From: Burkholderiales bacterium
GTDB taxonomy: Bacteria; Pseudomonadota; Gammaproteobacteria; Burkholderiales; Casimicrobiaceae
NCBI GenBank assembly: GCA_031257235.1
Contig: JAIRPA010000002.1
Coordinates: 1 to 11,442, forward strand
Length of the DNA: 11,442 nt
Reading direction: 5' to 3'
This document shows, piece after piece, positions 5,927 to 11,442 of this stretch. The notes beneath the pieces are model-generated. The model saw only the letters and a program-made list of their open reading frames with translations. It was not told the origin of the DNA and searched no databases. A program made the position numbers and the translations under genes. Position 1 is the first letter of the stretch, and each line of letters opens with the position of its first letter.

Positions 5927-6472
5927 ATGTTTAGATTTGTTTTAAATACCGCGGCAGTGGTTTTGTTGGTGATTGCGGGGATGGCGACGGCAGGTTCGTG
6001 TAAGGTCGTTAAAGTGAGTAGCGGTCACATGATCAGTGTACATTGCGACGGAAAAAAGCAGGAGCGCGTGCGTTTGTCTGCCATTGACGCGCCGGTGCGC
6101 ACCAAAGCGTTCGGAAACGAGTCACGCAATAATCTCGCAGAACTGTGCCTGGGCAAGACGGCAACCTTGGTGCATCACGGCGTTAATCGTCTGGGACACA
6201 TGATCGCAAGCGTCAAGTGTGACGGCGTTGACGCAAGCGCGCGACAAATTGAAGACGGATTTGCCGTGTTGGATGAACAAGCGGCGGATGCTTTGGTGCG
6301 CGACCGGTTAAAAGCCTTACAAGAGAACGCGCAAAAATACGAACGCGGATTGTGGGCCAATACCTTGCCCGAAACGCAAGAAGCCTTGTCTGATAAGGGC
6401 GGCAACAAAGATGCCGCCTACCTCAACACAAGTACCGGACAAGATTGTTGTAAGCGCCGCAATCCGCTTTAA
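5927..6472 (+). CDS. Secreted SNase-like (TNase-fold) protein, probably catalytically inactive
   Basis: This 181-residue protein has an N-terminal signal peptide (hydrophobic residues 5-21, probable cleavage after Ala22) and one SNase-like domain (about 26-145): VVKVSSGHMISVHCDG, then ERVRLSAIDAP, then VNRLGHMIASVKCDGVDA, and finally a KYERGLWA end. Aligned by eye with staphylococcal nuclease, Arg35 and Asp40 are kept (R49, D54). Ca-ligand Asp21 becomes H34, general base Glu43 becomes V57 and Arg87 becomes H91, so normal nuclease activity is unlikely. Six cysteines (25, 40, 74, 98, 174, 175) suggest disulfides in the periplasm. The start at 5927 follows GGAG by six bases; a TTG 12 bp upstream is less likely. 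It is the only complete plus-strand gene here and is flanked by inverted 45-bp repeats. A role in nucleic-acid or protein binding is speculation. Confidence 0.8.
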   Translation: MFRFVLNTAAVVLLVIAGMATAGSCKVVKVSSGHMISVHCDGKKQERVRLSAIDAPVRTKAFGNESRNNLAELCLGKTATLVHHGVNRLGHMIASVKCDGVDASARQIEDGFAVLDEQAADALVRDRLKALQENAQKYERGLWANTLPETQEALSDKGGNKDAAYLNTSTGQDCCKRRNPL

Positions 6473-6559
6473 TTCAAAGCCCCGATGCTTGGGTTGGGCG
6501 TCACAGGCAGACATGACCTGCAATCCGGTTTTATCGCCGCTCCCGCCAAAAAGCATCAG

Positions 6560-6604
6560 GGTTTTGGTCTCCACTAACTTTGCTTCGCAAAGTATGTTCC
6601 GCCC
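6560..6604 (-). repeat. 45-bp dispersed repeat, right copy (inverted)
   Basis: This is the opposite-orientation partner of 5585-5629 (37 of 45 bases identical). It includes a self-complementary stretch, ACTTTGC (6577-6583) and GCAAAGT (6587-6593), around a 3-nt loop. The left copy does not keep this hairpin fully. It lies 88 bp after the stop of the SNase-like gene. Confidence 0.65.
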
Positions 6605-6643
6605 CAACCAAAGGTTGTCCTGTGCTTTTTGGGATGACTTTTT

Positions 6644-6671
6644 ACCGCCAAAAAGGTGGTTTTCATTTTTT
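6644..6671 (+). terminator. Intrinsic terminator of the SNase-like gene
   Basis: ACCGCC (6644-6649) pairs with GGTGGT (6655-6660), including one G-U pair, around an AAAAA loop. TTTCATTTTTT follows (6661-6671), the usual layout of a rho-independent terminator on the plus strand. The region also forms a competing stem, CGCCAAAAA (6646-6654) with TTTTTGGCG (6667-6675), and TTGGCG with CGCCAA (6670-6685). It may therefore also stop the convergent gene on the minus strand. Confidence 0.6.
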
Positions 6672-6690
6672 GGCGAGCCCGCCAAGACAA

Positions 6691-7068
6691 TTATAATTTT
6701 TTAATATATTTAACATCGACTTCGTTTCCGTGTCTTTTCTCATGGTCGATTTTTCCGCCGATTTCCACGCGGTCATTCGCGCTTAAAGTCAAACCGAGCA
6801 GAATCCAAAGGTCTCGATCAATATCAACGGTGATGTCTCCGGTGGCATCACGGAAAATATATTTATCACGGCTCACCGATTGGACAACATTACCTTTTAA
6901 AATCACCAAGGTGTCTTCAGGAAAACTTTTCGCCTGCTCGACCGTTACGCTTTGCGCCTGCTTCACTTTGGACTCCGTGCCGGGACCCGTGAAGCCTTGC
7001 CCAAAAGCAAAGGCTGATAAAAACAGCGTGGCGATAAAAGCAACAATGCCCAATAGTGATTTATTCAT
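6691..7068 (-). CDS. YgiW/YdeI-family periplasmic OB-fold (BOF) protein
   Basis: This 125-residue protein has a signal peptide (hydrophobic residues 4-22, cleavage probably after AFA). A GFTGPG segment follows, then one bacterial OB fold: VTVEQAKSFPEDTLVILKGNVVQSVSRDKYIFRDATGDITVDIDRDLW, followed by DRVEIGGKID and EVDVKYIKKL. This order of elements is that of E. coli YgiW and YdeI, periplasmic proteins linked to stress tolerance. The family has no known enzymatic activity and may bind cations or small ligands. The ATG at 7068 is chosen because GGAG lies six bases upstream and the signal peptide begins there. It starts 86 bp after the stop of the DJ-1/PfpI gene, in the same direction. An ATTAGA/TCTAAT dyad (7085-7090, 7107-7112) in this gap could be an operator. 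Its 3' end converges on the SNase-like gene. Confidence 0.87.
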   Translation of the reverse strand: MNKSLLGIVAFIATLFLSAFAFGQGFTGPGTESKVKQAQSVTVEQAKSFPEDTLVILKGNVVQSVSRDKYIFRDATGDITVDIDRDLWILLGLTLSANDRVEIGGKIDHEKRHGNEVDVKYIKKL

Positions 7069-7154
7069 GACTTTCTCCAATTAAATTAGATTAAGGGAGC
7101 GATCAGTCTAATACAAGCCGGAGCAAAACCCGCGCAATTAATGTCTCTCCTCAT

Positions 7155-7739
7155 TTATACCGCAAACGGATCATCATCTTTATCATGCTTCCATTCGTAT
7201 TCTAAGATTTTGGCGACCTCAAGGGCTTGCTTTTCGCCGAATTGATCCTTCACAAAACCTAAGCTCATATCAATGCCGGCAGAAATGCCCGACGAGGTAT
7301 AGTATTTTTGATCGATCACCCAACGCGCCCGACCCACCCAATCAACGGCATCTCTTTGACCTTTTACCCAATGAAACGCCATTTTGTTGGTAGTAGCACG
7401 GCGACGATCCAATAGACCCGTTTTTGCCAGCAACGCGGACCCTGTACACACCGTCAAACACCATCGTGCTTTTTCGGCAATGCCTTTTAAGGATTCAATA
7501 AAAGCGACATTGTTGACCAAGGCTCGCGTTCCCCGTCCGCCCGGAATCAACAATAATTCTTCAACATTGATGACGTCAACGCCATCGGTGATGATCCGCG
7601 TTTTTTGCGCGCTGGTGATGGTTCCGCCTTCGATCGAAAAATATCGGATATTGCATTGATTGACTTTGGAGAACACCGCCACCGCACCAAACAAATCCAA
7701 GGTTTCAAAACCATCAAACAATAAACAATTGATGTCCAT
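7155..7739 (-). CDS. DJ-1/PfpI-superfamily protein
   Basis: This 194-residue protein shows the DJ-1/PfpI fold of the subgroup related to isonitrile hydratase and the AraC-type amidase domain. An N-terminal DGFETLDLFG supplies the acidic partner residue (D15). LLLIPGGRGTR is the loop before the nucleophile elbow, and LTVCTGSALLAKTGLL carries the reactive Cys98. Relatives usually have ATTHW shortly after the elbow; here it reads ATTNK, so the usual His is Asn, which leaves the reaction uncertain. Family members include isonitrile hydratases, glyoxalase-type and protease-like proteins. Two ATG codons are adjacent (7742 and 7739). I prefer the second because the GAGGAGG site is only one base from the first. 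That site overlaps the nnr stop codon, so coupled translation is likely. It is probably cytoplasmic. Confidence 0.85.
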   Translation of the reverse strand: MDINCLLFDGFETLDLFGAVAVFSKVNQCNIRYFSIEGGTITSAQKTRIITDGVDVINVEELLLIPGGRGTRALVNNVAFIESLKGIAEKARWCLTVCTGSALLAKTGLLDRRRATTNKMAFHWVKGQRDAVDWVGRARWVIDQKYYTSSGISAGIDMSLGFVKDQFGEKQALEVAKILEYEWKHDKDDDPFAV

Positions 7740-7748
7740 CATGCCTCC

Positions 7749-9263
7749 TCAATTTAAGACCTTTGAAAGAACCCGCCGACAACACTTCAAAAAATCCTCT
7801 GACCGCATCGAACACGCAGGCGCTTTTTTGACGTAGGCGTCTGCCGCCGCGCCATGTAAGCCTACCGCAAACACCGCCGCCACCTCAGGTTTGACCGATT
7901 GCGCCAAAAGCGCGCCGATCATGCCTGACAACAAATCACCGCTGCCGCCAAACGCCAGCGCGTTATTGCCTGTGGTGTTGATGATGATCGTTTTATCGGG
8001 GTAGGCAATGAGGGTTCCGCTGCCCTTTAATACAATATGCGCGCGGGTGCTTTTGGCCAATTCGCGCGCGGCGGCAATGCGATCGTTTTGTACGGCTTCT
8101 GTTTTGGTCTTCAATAATCGCGCGGCTTCTGCCGGATGAGGCGTCAATATCGTGGGAGCGTTTCGCTTTTTAAGCGCGGCGATGAATGTTTTGTTTTTTG
8201 AGAGAAGCGTAATCGCGTCGGCGTCTAATACTATCGGTTGGTCTAATGCCATCACGCGCTCGATCAAACTTGCCGCGTGATCGCTTTGACCCAACCCACA
8301 CCCTGTCACACACGCATCAAAATCTCCTGCAAGGATCATCTCGGCATCCGTCAACATCAATTCAGGATAAGCGCTGTCAAAGAAAGGATGTTGACCCACA
8401 AAGCCCACGGCGATCTTTCCGGCTCCGGTCACGCGTGCCGCGCGTGCCGCCAAAATCGGCGCGCCGATCATCCCTTCTTCGCCGCCGATGATCGCCAAGG
8501 TTCCAAACGTTCCTTTATGAACGTTTTGTCGGGTTCGTTGTAATGGAGGGGGGCAACGTTTTTTGAGCGCGTGAACGTCGCTCACAAACATTTGAGCTTT
8601 TATTTTAGGATCAAAAGGAAAATCCAAAGGCACATGGCGCACCGTTCCCGAATAATCCGCTCCGTCGCGGGTATAACATCCGGCGTGCGTCGAAATAAAA
8701 CATAAGGTTTCGTTGGCGCGAAGCGTCGGTTGTTGCGCCACACCGGTTTTGGCATCAAGACCGCTTGCGATATCCAAAGCTAAAACGGCGGTTTTGTTGG
8801 GATTTTTTTGGACGGTTTCATTGCCCCAATTCATTAAATCCGAAAAAGGCGGGGCGACGCGACGGGCAAGCCCAATACCAAAAATCGCGTCAATGATAAG
8901 AGTGGGCGGGCGATCCATCCGAGGTAAGGTTTCATGGATTTTGCCGCCCTCGTTTAGCCAATCCTCTTTGGCTTTTTGAGCGTCCCGCACATAACGCCCG
9001 GTTTGCGGCGCGACCACGATCACCTCAACCCCTTCTTTTTTTAATAAGCGCGCCGCAACGAATCCGTCCCCGCCATTGTTTCCGGGTCCGCACAACACGA
9101 CACACAAAGGGTTTGATTTGCCTTTGAGCCGCTCTTGCGCGCGACGAAAAGCGGCGTCGCCCGCCTGCGTCATCAAATGATATTTTTGATAACGCTCTTC
9201 GATCATCCGCAGTTCATCGACACTAAAGATCGGGAGAAAAGAATAAGTTGACGTCTCCGCCAT
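7749..9263 (-). CDS. nnr: Bifunctional NAD(P)H-hydrate repair enzyme (epimerase plus ADP/ATP-dependent dehydratase)
   Basis: This 504-residue fusion repairs NADHX and NADPHX, the hydrated dead-end forms of the cofactors. The N-terminal epimerase domain (about 12-215) contains GPGNNGGDGF (59-68), IIDAIFGIGL (123-132) and DIASGLDAKTG (164-174). The C-terminal dehydratase domain (about 245-500) contains GTFGTLAIIGG (251-261), the LTPHPAEAARLL motif (373-384) and nucleotide-binding GGSGDLLSG (439-447) with catalytic Asp443. The length is close to E. coli YjeF/NnrDE (about 515). A longer GTG start (9326) exists, but it lacks a ribosome binding site and adds 21 residues before the domain; AAGGTGGG precedes the ATG at 9263 by about 10 bases. 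It lies 79 bp after tatC and is likely in the same transcript. Confidence 0.95.
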   Translation of the reverse strand: MAETSTYSFLPIFSVDELRMIEERYQKYHLMTQAGDAAFRRAQERLKGKSNPLCVVLCGPGNNGGDGFVAARLLKKEGVEVIVVAPQTGRYVRDAQKAKEDWLNEGGKIHETLPRMDRPPTLIIDAIFGIGLARRVAPPFSDLMNWGNETVQKNPNKTAVLALDIASGLDAKTGVAQQPTLRANETLCFISTHAGCYTRDGADYSGTVRHVPLDFPFDPKIKAQMFVSDVHALKKRCPPPLQRTRQNVHKGTFGTLAIIGGEEGMIGAPILAARAARVTGAGKIAVGFVGQHPFFDSAYPELMLTDAEMILAGDFDACVTGCGLGQSDHAASLIERVMALDQPIVLDADAITLLSKNKTFIAALKKRNAPTILTPHPAEAARLLKTKTEAVQNDRIAAARELAKSTRAHIVLKGSGTLIAYPDKTIIINTTGNNALAFGGSGDLLSGMIGALLAQSVKPEVAAVFAVGLHGAAADAYVKKAPACSMRSEDFLKCCRRVLSKVLN

Positions 9264-9342
9264 GATGCCAAAGCCCACCTTGCTTTTAAAAAAACATCGC
9301 CGCAGCCAAGGGTGGCTTTGGCGCACGGGAAAAGACGCAAGA

Positions 9343-10101
9343 TCAACTTTGGGTTGGCGCGTCTTCTTTCTTGCTGATTGCCTGAGAAAGCAGTAATCCT
9401 AATTCAAACAACAACCACAGCGGAAACGCTAAGAATAATTGTGATAATACATCAGGCGGCGTAATTACCGCGGCAATCGTAAACGCACCGACAATCACAT
9501 AAGGTCTTGCATTTTTAAGCTGCGCCACACTGACCACGCCCAGCGTCACCAAGACGACCACCACCACCGGGGTTTCAAAGGTGGTGCCAAACGCCAAAAA
9601 CATCGTCAACGCAAAGCTCCAATATTTATCCATGTCCGTCATCATGTTGACCCCTTCGGGCGTGACGCTGGCCAAAAAATGAAACGCCGCAGGGAACACA
9701 ATAAAGTACGCAAAAGCCATCCCGACAAAAAACAGGGTGACGCTTGATACCATCACCGGCAACACCAATCTTTTTTCGTTTCTGTATAAGCCCGGCGCTA
9801 CAAACGCCCAGATTTGCCACAAGACAAAAGGCAGGGCAATCAAAAACGCCACCATCAAAGTGACTTTCATCGGCACCAGAAACGGAGCGGTGACTTCCGT
9901 GGCAATGATGCTGCTGTTTTCGGGAAGAACGGCGGATAACGGGCTCACCAAAAAAGTATAAATATTGTTGCGCCAATAAAATAGCCCGATAAAAATCACA
10001 AAGACCGCCCCTATGGCGCGCACCAGCCGCGTCCGCAGTTCGATCAAATGCGAAACAAAGGTTTCTTCTCGCGCGTTTTCGGATTCGTGGGTTTCGTTCA
10101 T
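9343..10101 (-). CDS. tatC: Sec-independent protein translocase subunit TatC
   Basis: TatC is the inner-membrane core that, with TatB, recognises twin-arginine signal peptides. This 252-residue protein has the expected six hydrophobic segments and cytoplasmic N-terminus. The hallmarks are SHLIELRTRL (17-26), FVAPGLYRNEK (100-110), FGTTFETP with the conserved membrane Glu176, and ITPPDVLSQ (213-221). The length is normal. The ATG overlaps the tatB stop by 4 bp (ATGA), so translation is probably coupled. It is followed by nnr. Confidence 0.97.
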   Translation of the reverse strand: MNETHESENAREETFVSHLIELRTRLVRAIGAVFVIFIGLFYWRNNIYTFLVSPLSAVLPENSSIIATEVTAPFLVPMKVTLMVAFLIALPFVLWQIWAFVAPGLYRNEKRLVLPVMVSSVTLFFVGMAFAYFIVFPAAFHFLASVTPEGVNMMTDMDKYWSFALTMFLAFGTTFETPVVVVVLVTLGVVSVAQLKNARPYVIVGAFTIAAVITPPDVLSQLFLAFPLWLLFELGLLLSQAISKKEDAPTQS

Positions 10102-10601
10102 GTTGATGTTGGAGTCGCGGTGTCGCTTTGTGTGGAACGCTTATCGGGATGATCCGCGGGAGCGTCGGGAATACTCAACGACACTTCGCCTTTAAGAGCA
10201 GACGGAACGCCGGGTTTCTCCGTTTCATCCCGGCTTTGTTTTTTTTCGGACGGATTGCCCGCCCCCGGGATATCTTGATCTTTGGCGACGGTTTCCATGT
10301 CGGACTTCATGGATGATAAGGAGTCTTTGACCTCTGTCACCGATTTCTCAACATCCCCCACCGCCGCGCGCGCCGTGGACGTGAGCTCTTTGCCAAGACC
10401 GTCCACCGAGTTTTTTAAGTTGCGAATTTCTTCTATTTGTATTTCTCGCTCAATGTCTGACTTGATATCGGACACATACCGTTGCGCGCGCCCCAAAAGA
10501 TGAGCAATCGTTCTCACCGTCTTGGGCAGGCGTTTGGGACCGACCACCACGACGGCGACCACCGCAATGACCAGCATTTCCGAAAAACTGATGTCAAACA
10601 T
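10098..10601 (-). CDS. tatB: Sec-independent protein translocase subunit TatB
   Basis: TatB pairs with TatC in the signal-peptide receptor of the Tat translocase. The protein has the N-terminal MFDISFSEMLVI membrane helix, the hinge GPKRLP (about 21-26) and a long amphipathic and charged helix (LLGRAQRYVSDIKSDIEREIQIEEIRNL, about 35-62). The tail is Pro/Ser/Thr-rich. The LLGRAQRYVSD pattern is typical of betaproteobacterial TatB. At 167 residues it is within the usual range. The start at 10601 is fixed by homology, although no Shine-Dalgarno sequence lies before it. A GC-rich hairpin separates it from tatA. Confidence 0.95.
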   Translation of the reverse strand: MFDISFSEMLVIAVVAVVVVGPKRLPKTVRTIAHLLGRAQRYVSDIKSDIEREIQIEEIRNLKNSVDGLGKELTSTARAAVGDVEKSVTEVKDSLSSMKSDMETVAKDQDIPGAGNPSEKKQSRDETEKPGVPSALKGEVSLSIPDAPADHPDKRSTQSDTATPTST

Positions 10602-10615
10602 AAGGTAATGGCAAC

Positions 10616-10632
10616 ACGCGCGAAACGCGCGT
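10616..10632 (-). other. GC-rich hairpin between tatA and tatB
   Basis: ACGCGCG (10616-10622) and CGCGCGT (10626-10632) form a perfect 7-bp stem with a 3-base loop. On the minus strand it begins in the tatA stop codon and ends 14 nt before the tatB ATG. No U-run follows, so it is not a classical terminator. It may protect the tatA 3' end or reduce loading of ribosomes at tatB, in line with the known need for more TatA than TatB (inference). Confidence 0.5.
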
Positions 10633-10871
10633 TAGGCGTTGGTTTCGTTTTTTTCTTTTTTGGCGTCAACGTCGATGGTTTGGCCGGTGATTTTTGCCTT
10701 CGGCTCTTGGTCATCTCCCGCGCTGTCTTCGTTTGCCTCTTTCATGCCCTGCTTGAAGCCTTTGACCGCTTTGCCCAAGTCCGACCCGATGTTGCCGAGC
10801 TTTTTGGTGCCAAACACCAAAACCACCACCAGCAACACAATTAACCAATGCCACCAAGAAAAGCTACCCAT
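10632..10871 (-). CDS. tatA: Sec-independent protein translocase subunit TatA
   Basis: TatA polymerises around the TatBC-substrate complex to let folded proteins cross the inner membrane. The 79-residue protein has a short N-terminal membrane helix (WWHWLIVLLVVVLVF, 6-20), the FGTKKL hinge and an amphipathic helix (LGNIGSDLGKAVKGFKQGMK). An acidic and then lysine-rich tail follows. The frame stays open for 46 codons upstream, but GAGGAG lies six bases before the ATG at 10871, and the TatA N-terminus begins there. It is separated from hinT by 97 bp, which includes a strong hairpin. Confidence 0.96.
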   Translation of the reverse strand: MGSFSWWHWLIVLLVVVLVFGTKKLGNIGSDLGKAVKGFKQGMKEANEDSAGDDQEPKAKITGQTIDVDAKKEKNETNA

Positions 10872-10925
10872 ATTGTTCTCCTCTTCATTCAAATTTGCTG
10901 TTGACGCGCCATGACAAAATAGCGG

Positions 10926-10947
10926 GACGACCGCGAAAGCAGTCGTC
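10926..10947 (-). terminator. Hairpin between hinT and tatA, possible partial terminator
   Basis: On the minus strand GACGACTGC and GCGGTCGTC pair over nine positions, including one G-U pair, around a TTTC loop. CCCGCTATTTTG follows. The short, late T-run makes it a weak intrinsic terminator or a processing site. It starts 21 nt after the hinT stop and ends 54 nt before the tatA start. Confidence 0.4.
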
Positions 10948-10968
10948 AAACGGTGTATTTTACTCCGA

Positions 10969-11322
10969 TCACTTTCCCAACATTCTGCCCAACGGCTCTG
11001 GCCCCCCAATGATATGGTAATGAAGGTGCGCGACTTCCTGACCTCCGACCGTTCCCGTGTTCACAATCAGCCGAAAGCCGTGGGTTGCGCCCGCATCATA
11101 CGCGAGCTTCCCGGTAAGTGCCATCATTTTCCCTAATAACGGCGCGTCTGCCTCGTGGATTTTGGCTAATGACGGGATGTGTTTTTTGGGAATCAAAAGC
11201 AGATGAACCGGCGCTATCGGGTGAATATCGTGAAAAGCGACGACTTCTTCGTCTTCGTAAACCTTTTTGGCGGGAATGTCGCCTTGCGCGATTTTGCAGA
11301 AAATACAGGGTTGCTGTTCCAT
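10969..11322 (-). CDS. hinT: HIT-family purine nucleoside phosphoramidase (HinT)
   Basis: This 117-residue protein is a cytoplasmic HIT hydrolase. The HIT motif HLHYHII (His99, His101, His103) holds the nucleophilic and supporting histidines. The N-terminal CIFCKIAQGDIPAKKVYEDE and AFHDIHPIAPVHLLLIPKKHI are the standard HinT segments, and Cys6/Cys9 may contribute to a metal site. Known HinT proteins hydrolyse AMP-linked phosphoramidates and acyl-adenylates. The start follows AAGGA by seven bases. It is the first gene of the hinT-tatABC run, an order often seen in betaproteobacteria. Confidence 0.95.
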   Translation of the reverse strand: MEQQPCIFCKIAQGDIPAKKVYEDEEVVAFHDIHPIAPVHLLLIPKKHIPSLAKIHEADAPLLGKMMALTGKLAYDAGATHGFRLIVNTGTVGGQEVAHLHYHIIGGPEPLGRMLGK

Positions 11323-11356
11323 GGCGGTTTCCTTTTTAACGTTTCACAAGTCTGCC

Positions 11357-11362
11357 ATTATA
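11357..11362 (-). promoter_or_regulatory. Candidate -10 element for hinT and the tat run
   Basis: TATAAT on the minus strand is a perfect -10 hexamer 35 bp upstream of the hinT start. The hexamers at spacings of 16-18 bp (GATCAA, AGATCA, AAGATC) match the -35 consensus poorly. An A/T tract lies in between. It overlaps the space used by the divergent plus-strand promoter. Confidence 0.45.
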
Positions 11363-11378
11363 GGCTCTGCAAAAAAAC

Positions 11379-11407
11379 TTGATCTTCGCTTCCTAATCCG
11401 CTATTTT
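11379..11407 (+). promoter_or_regulatory. Sigma70-type promoter for the gene at the right edge
   Basis: A -35 box TTGATC (11379-11384), a 17-bp spacer and a -10 box TATTTT (11402-11407) are correctly placed for a start site near 11414. The leader would be about 18 nt and include the AAAGGA ribosome binding site. The hexamers are moderate matches, but the geometry is ideal. Confidence 0.45.
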
Positions 11408-11431
11408 GGGGTATCAACGAAAGGATTTTGA

Positions 11432-11442
11432 ATGAAGAATAA
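11432..11442 (+). CDS. Start of a plus-strand gene cut by the window edge
   Basis: ATG AAG AAT AA is preceded by AAAGGA at six bases, a good ribosome binding site, and by a plausible promoter. Only three full codons are visible (Met-Lys-Asn), so no function can be given. It is divergent from hinT. Confidence 0.45.

Noticed and set aside
8246..8543. Overlapping plus-strand open frames inside nnr
   Set aside because: Basic, arginine-rich translations of the complement of a conserved gene, as expected for shadow frames.
9264..9326. Longer nnr form starting at a GTG at 9326
   Set aside because: No ribosome binding site precedes the GTG, and the 21 extra residues lie outside the known domain. 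The ATG at 9263 has AAGGTGGG upstream.
10872..11009. N-terminal extension of TatA of 46 residues
   Set aside because: TatA begins directly with its membrane helix, a strong GAGGAG site precedes the ATG at 10871, and the extension overlaps the 3' end of hinT.

Overview
The window looks like chromosomal DNA of a Gram-negative proteobacterium, most likely a betaproteobacterium of moderate GC content. The clues are a GreB with the acidic N-terminal extension typical of betaproteobacteria, a hinT-tatA-tatB-tatC gene order, a TatB of the betaproteobacterial type, and a lipoprotein operon resembling the Neisseria cluster that encodes GNA1162. These assignments come from family knowledge, not from a search. 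Nearly all genes lie on the minus strand. The exceptions are one SNase-like gene near the middle and the first codons of a gene at the right edge.

Layout from left to right. (1) 1-266 is non-coding. It carries an outward-pointing promoter and a cluster of short repeats built on the unit CGGCAAAAAGTA. (2) 267-2789 holds greB and a dynamin-family GTPase. A second block of the same repeats follows at 2870-2977, so this pair of genes sits between near-identical 41-bp direct repeats. (3) 2987-5467 is an operon of four outer-membrane-type lipoproteins transcribed leftward: a CsgG-family protein, a small PEGA-like lipoprotein, a DUF4810 lipoprotein and a DUF799/GNA1162 lipoprotein. It ends at a perfect 27-bp palindrome. 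(4) 5468-5926 is a 459-bp intergenic region rich in inverted repeats. (5) 5927-6472 (+) encodes a secreted SNase-fold protein whose key catalytic residues are replaced. A 45-bp imperfect inverted repeat flanks this gene at some distance. (6) 6691-7068 is a periplasmic YgiW/YdeI-type OB-fold protein. (7) 7155-11322 is a leftward run hinT-tatA-tatB-tatC-nnr-DJ-1/PfpI. It combines Tat protein export with NAD(P)HX repair and a DJ-1-superfamily protein. (8) 11323-11442 is a divergent promoter region leading into hinT on one side and a cut-off plus-strand gene on the other.

How the genes work together. TatA, TatB and TatC form the twin-arginine translocase. The bifunctional Nnr enzyme repairs hydrated NAD(P)H. 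The DJ-1/PfpI gene begins 9 bp after nnr, with its ribosome binding site overlapping the nnr stop codon, which suggests a shared role in repair of damaged metabolites (inference). The four lipoproteins probably form one envelope complex, with the CsgG-like protein as the possible pore or scaffold (inference). The clearest leads for new biology are the repeat-bounded greB-dynamin segment, the apparently dead secreted SNase between inverted repeats, and the CsgG/PEGA-like/DUF4810/DUF799 lipoprotein set.
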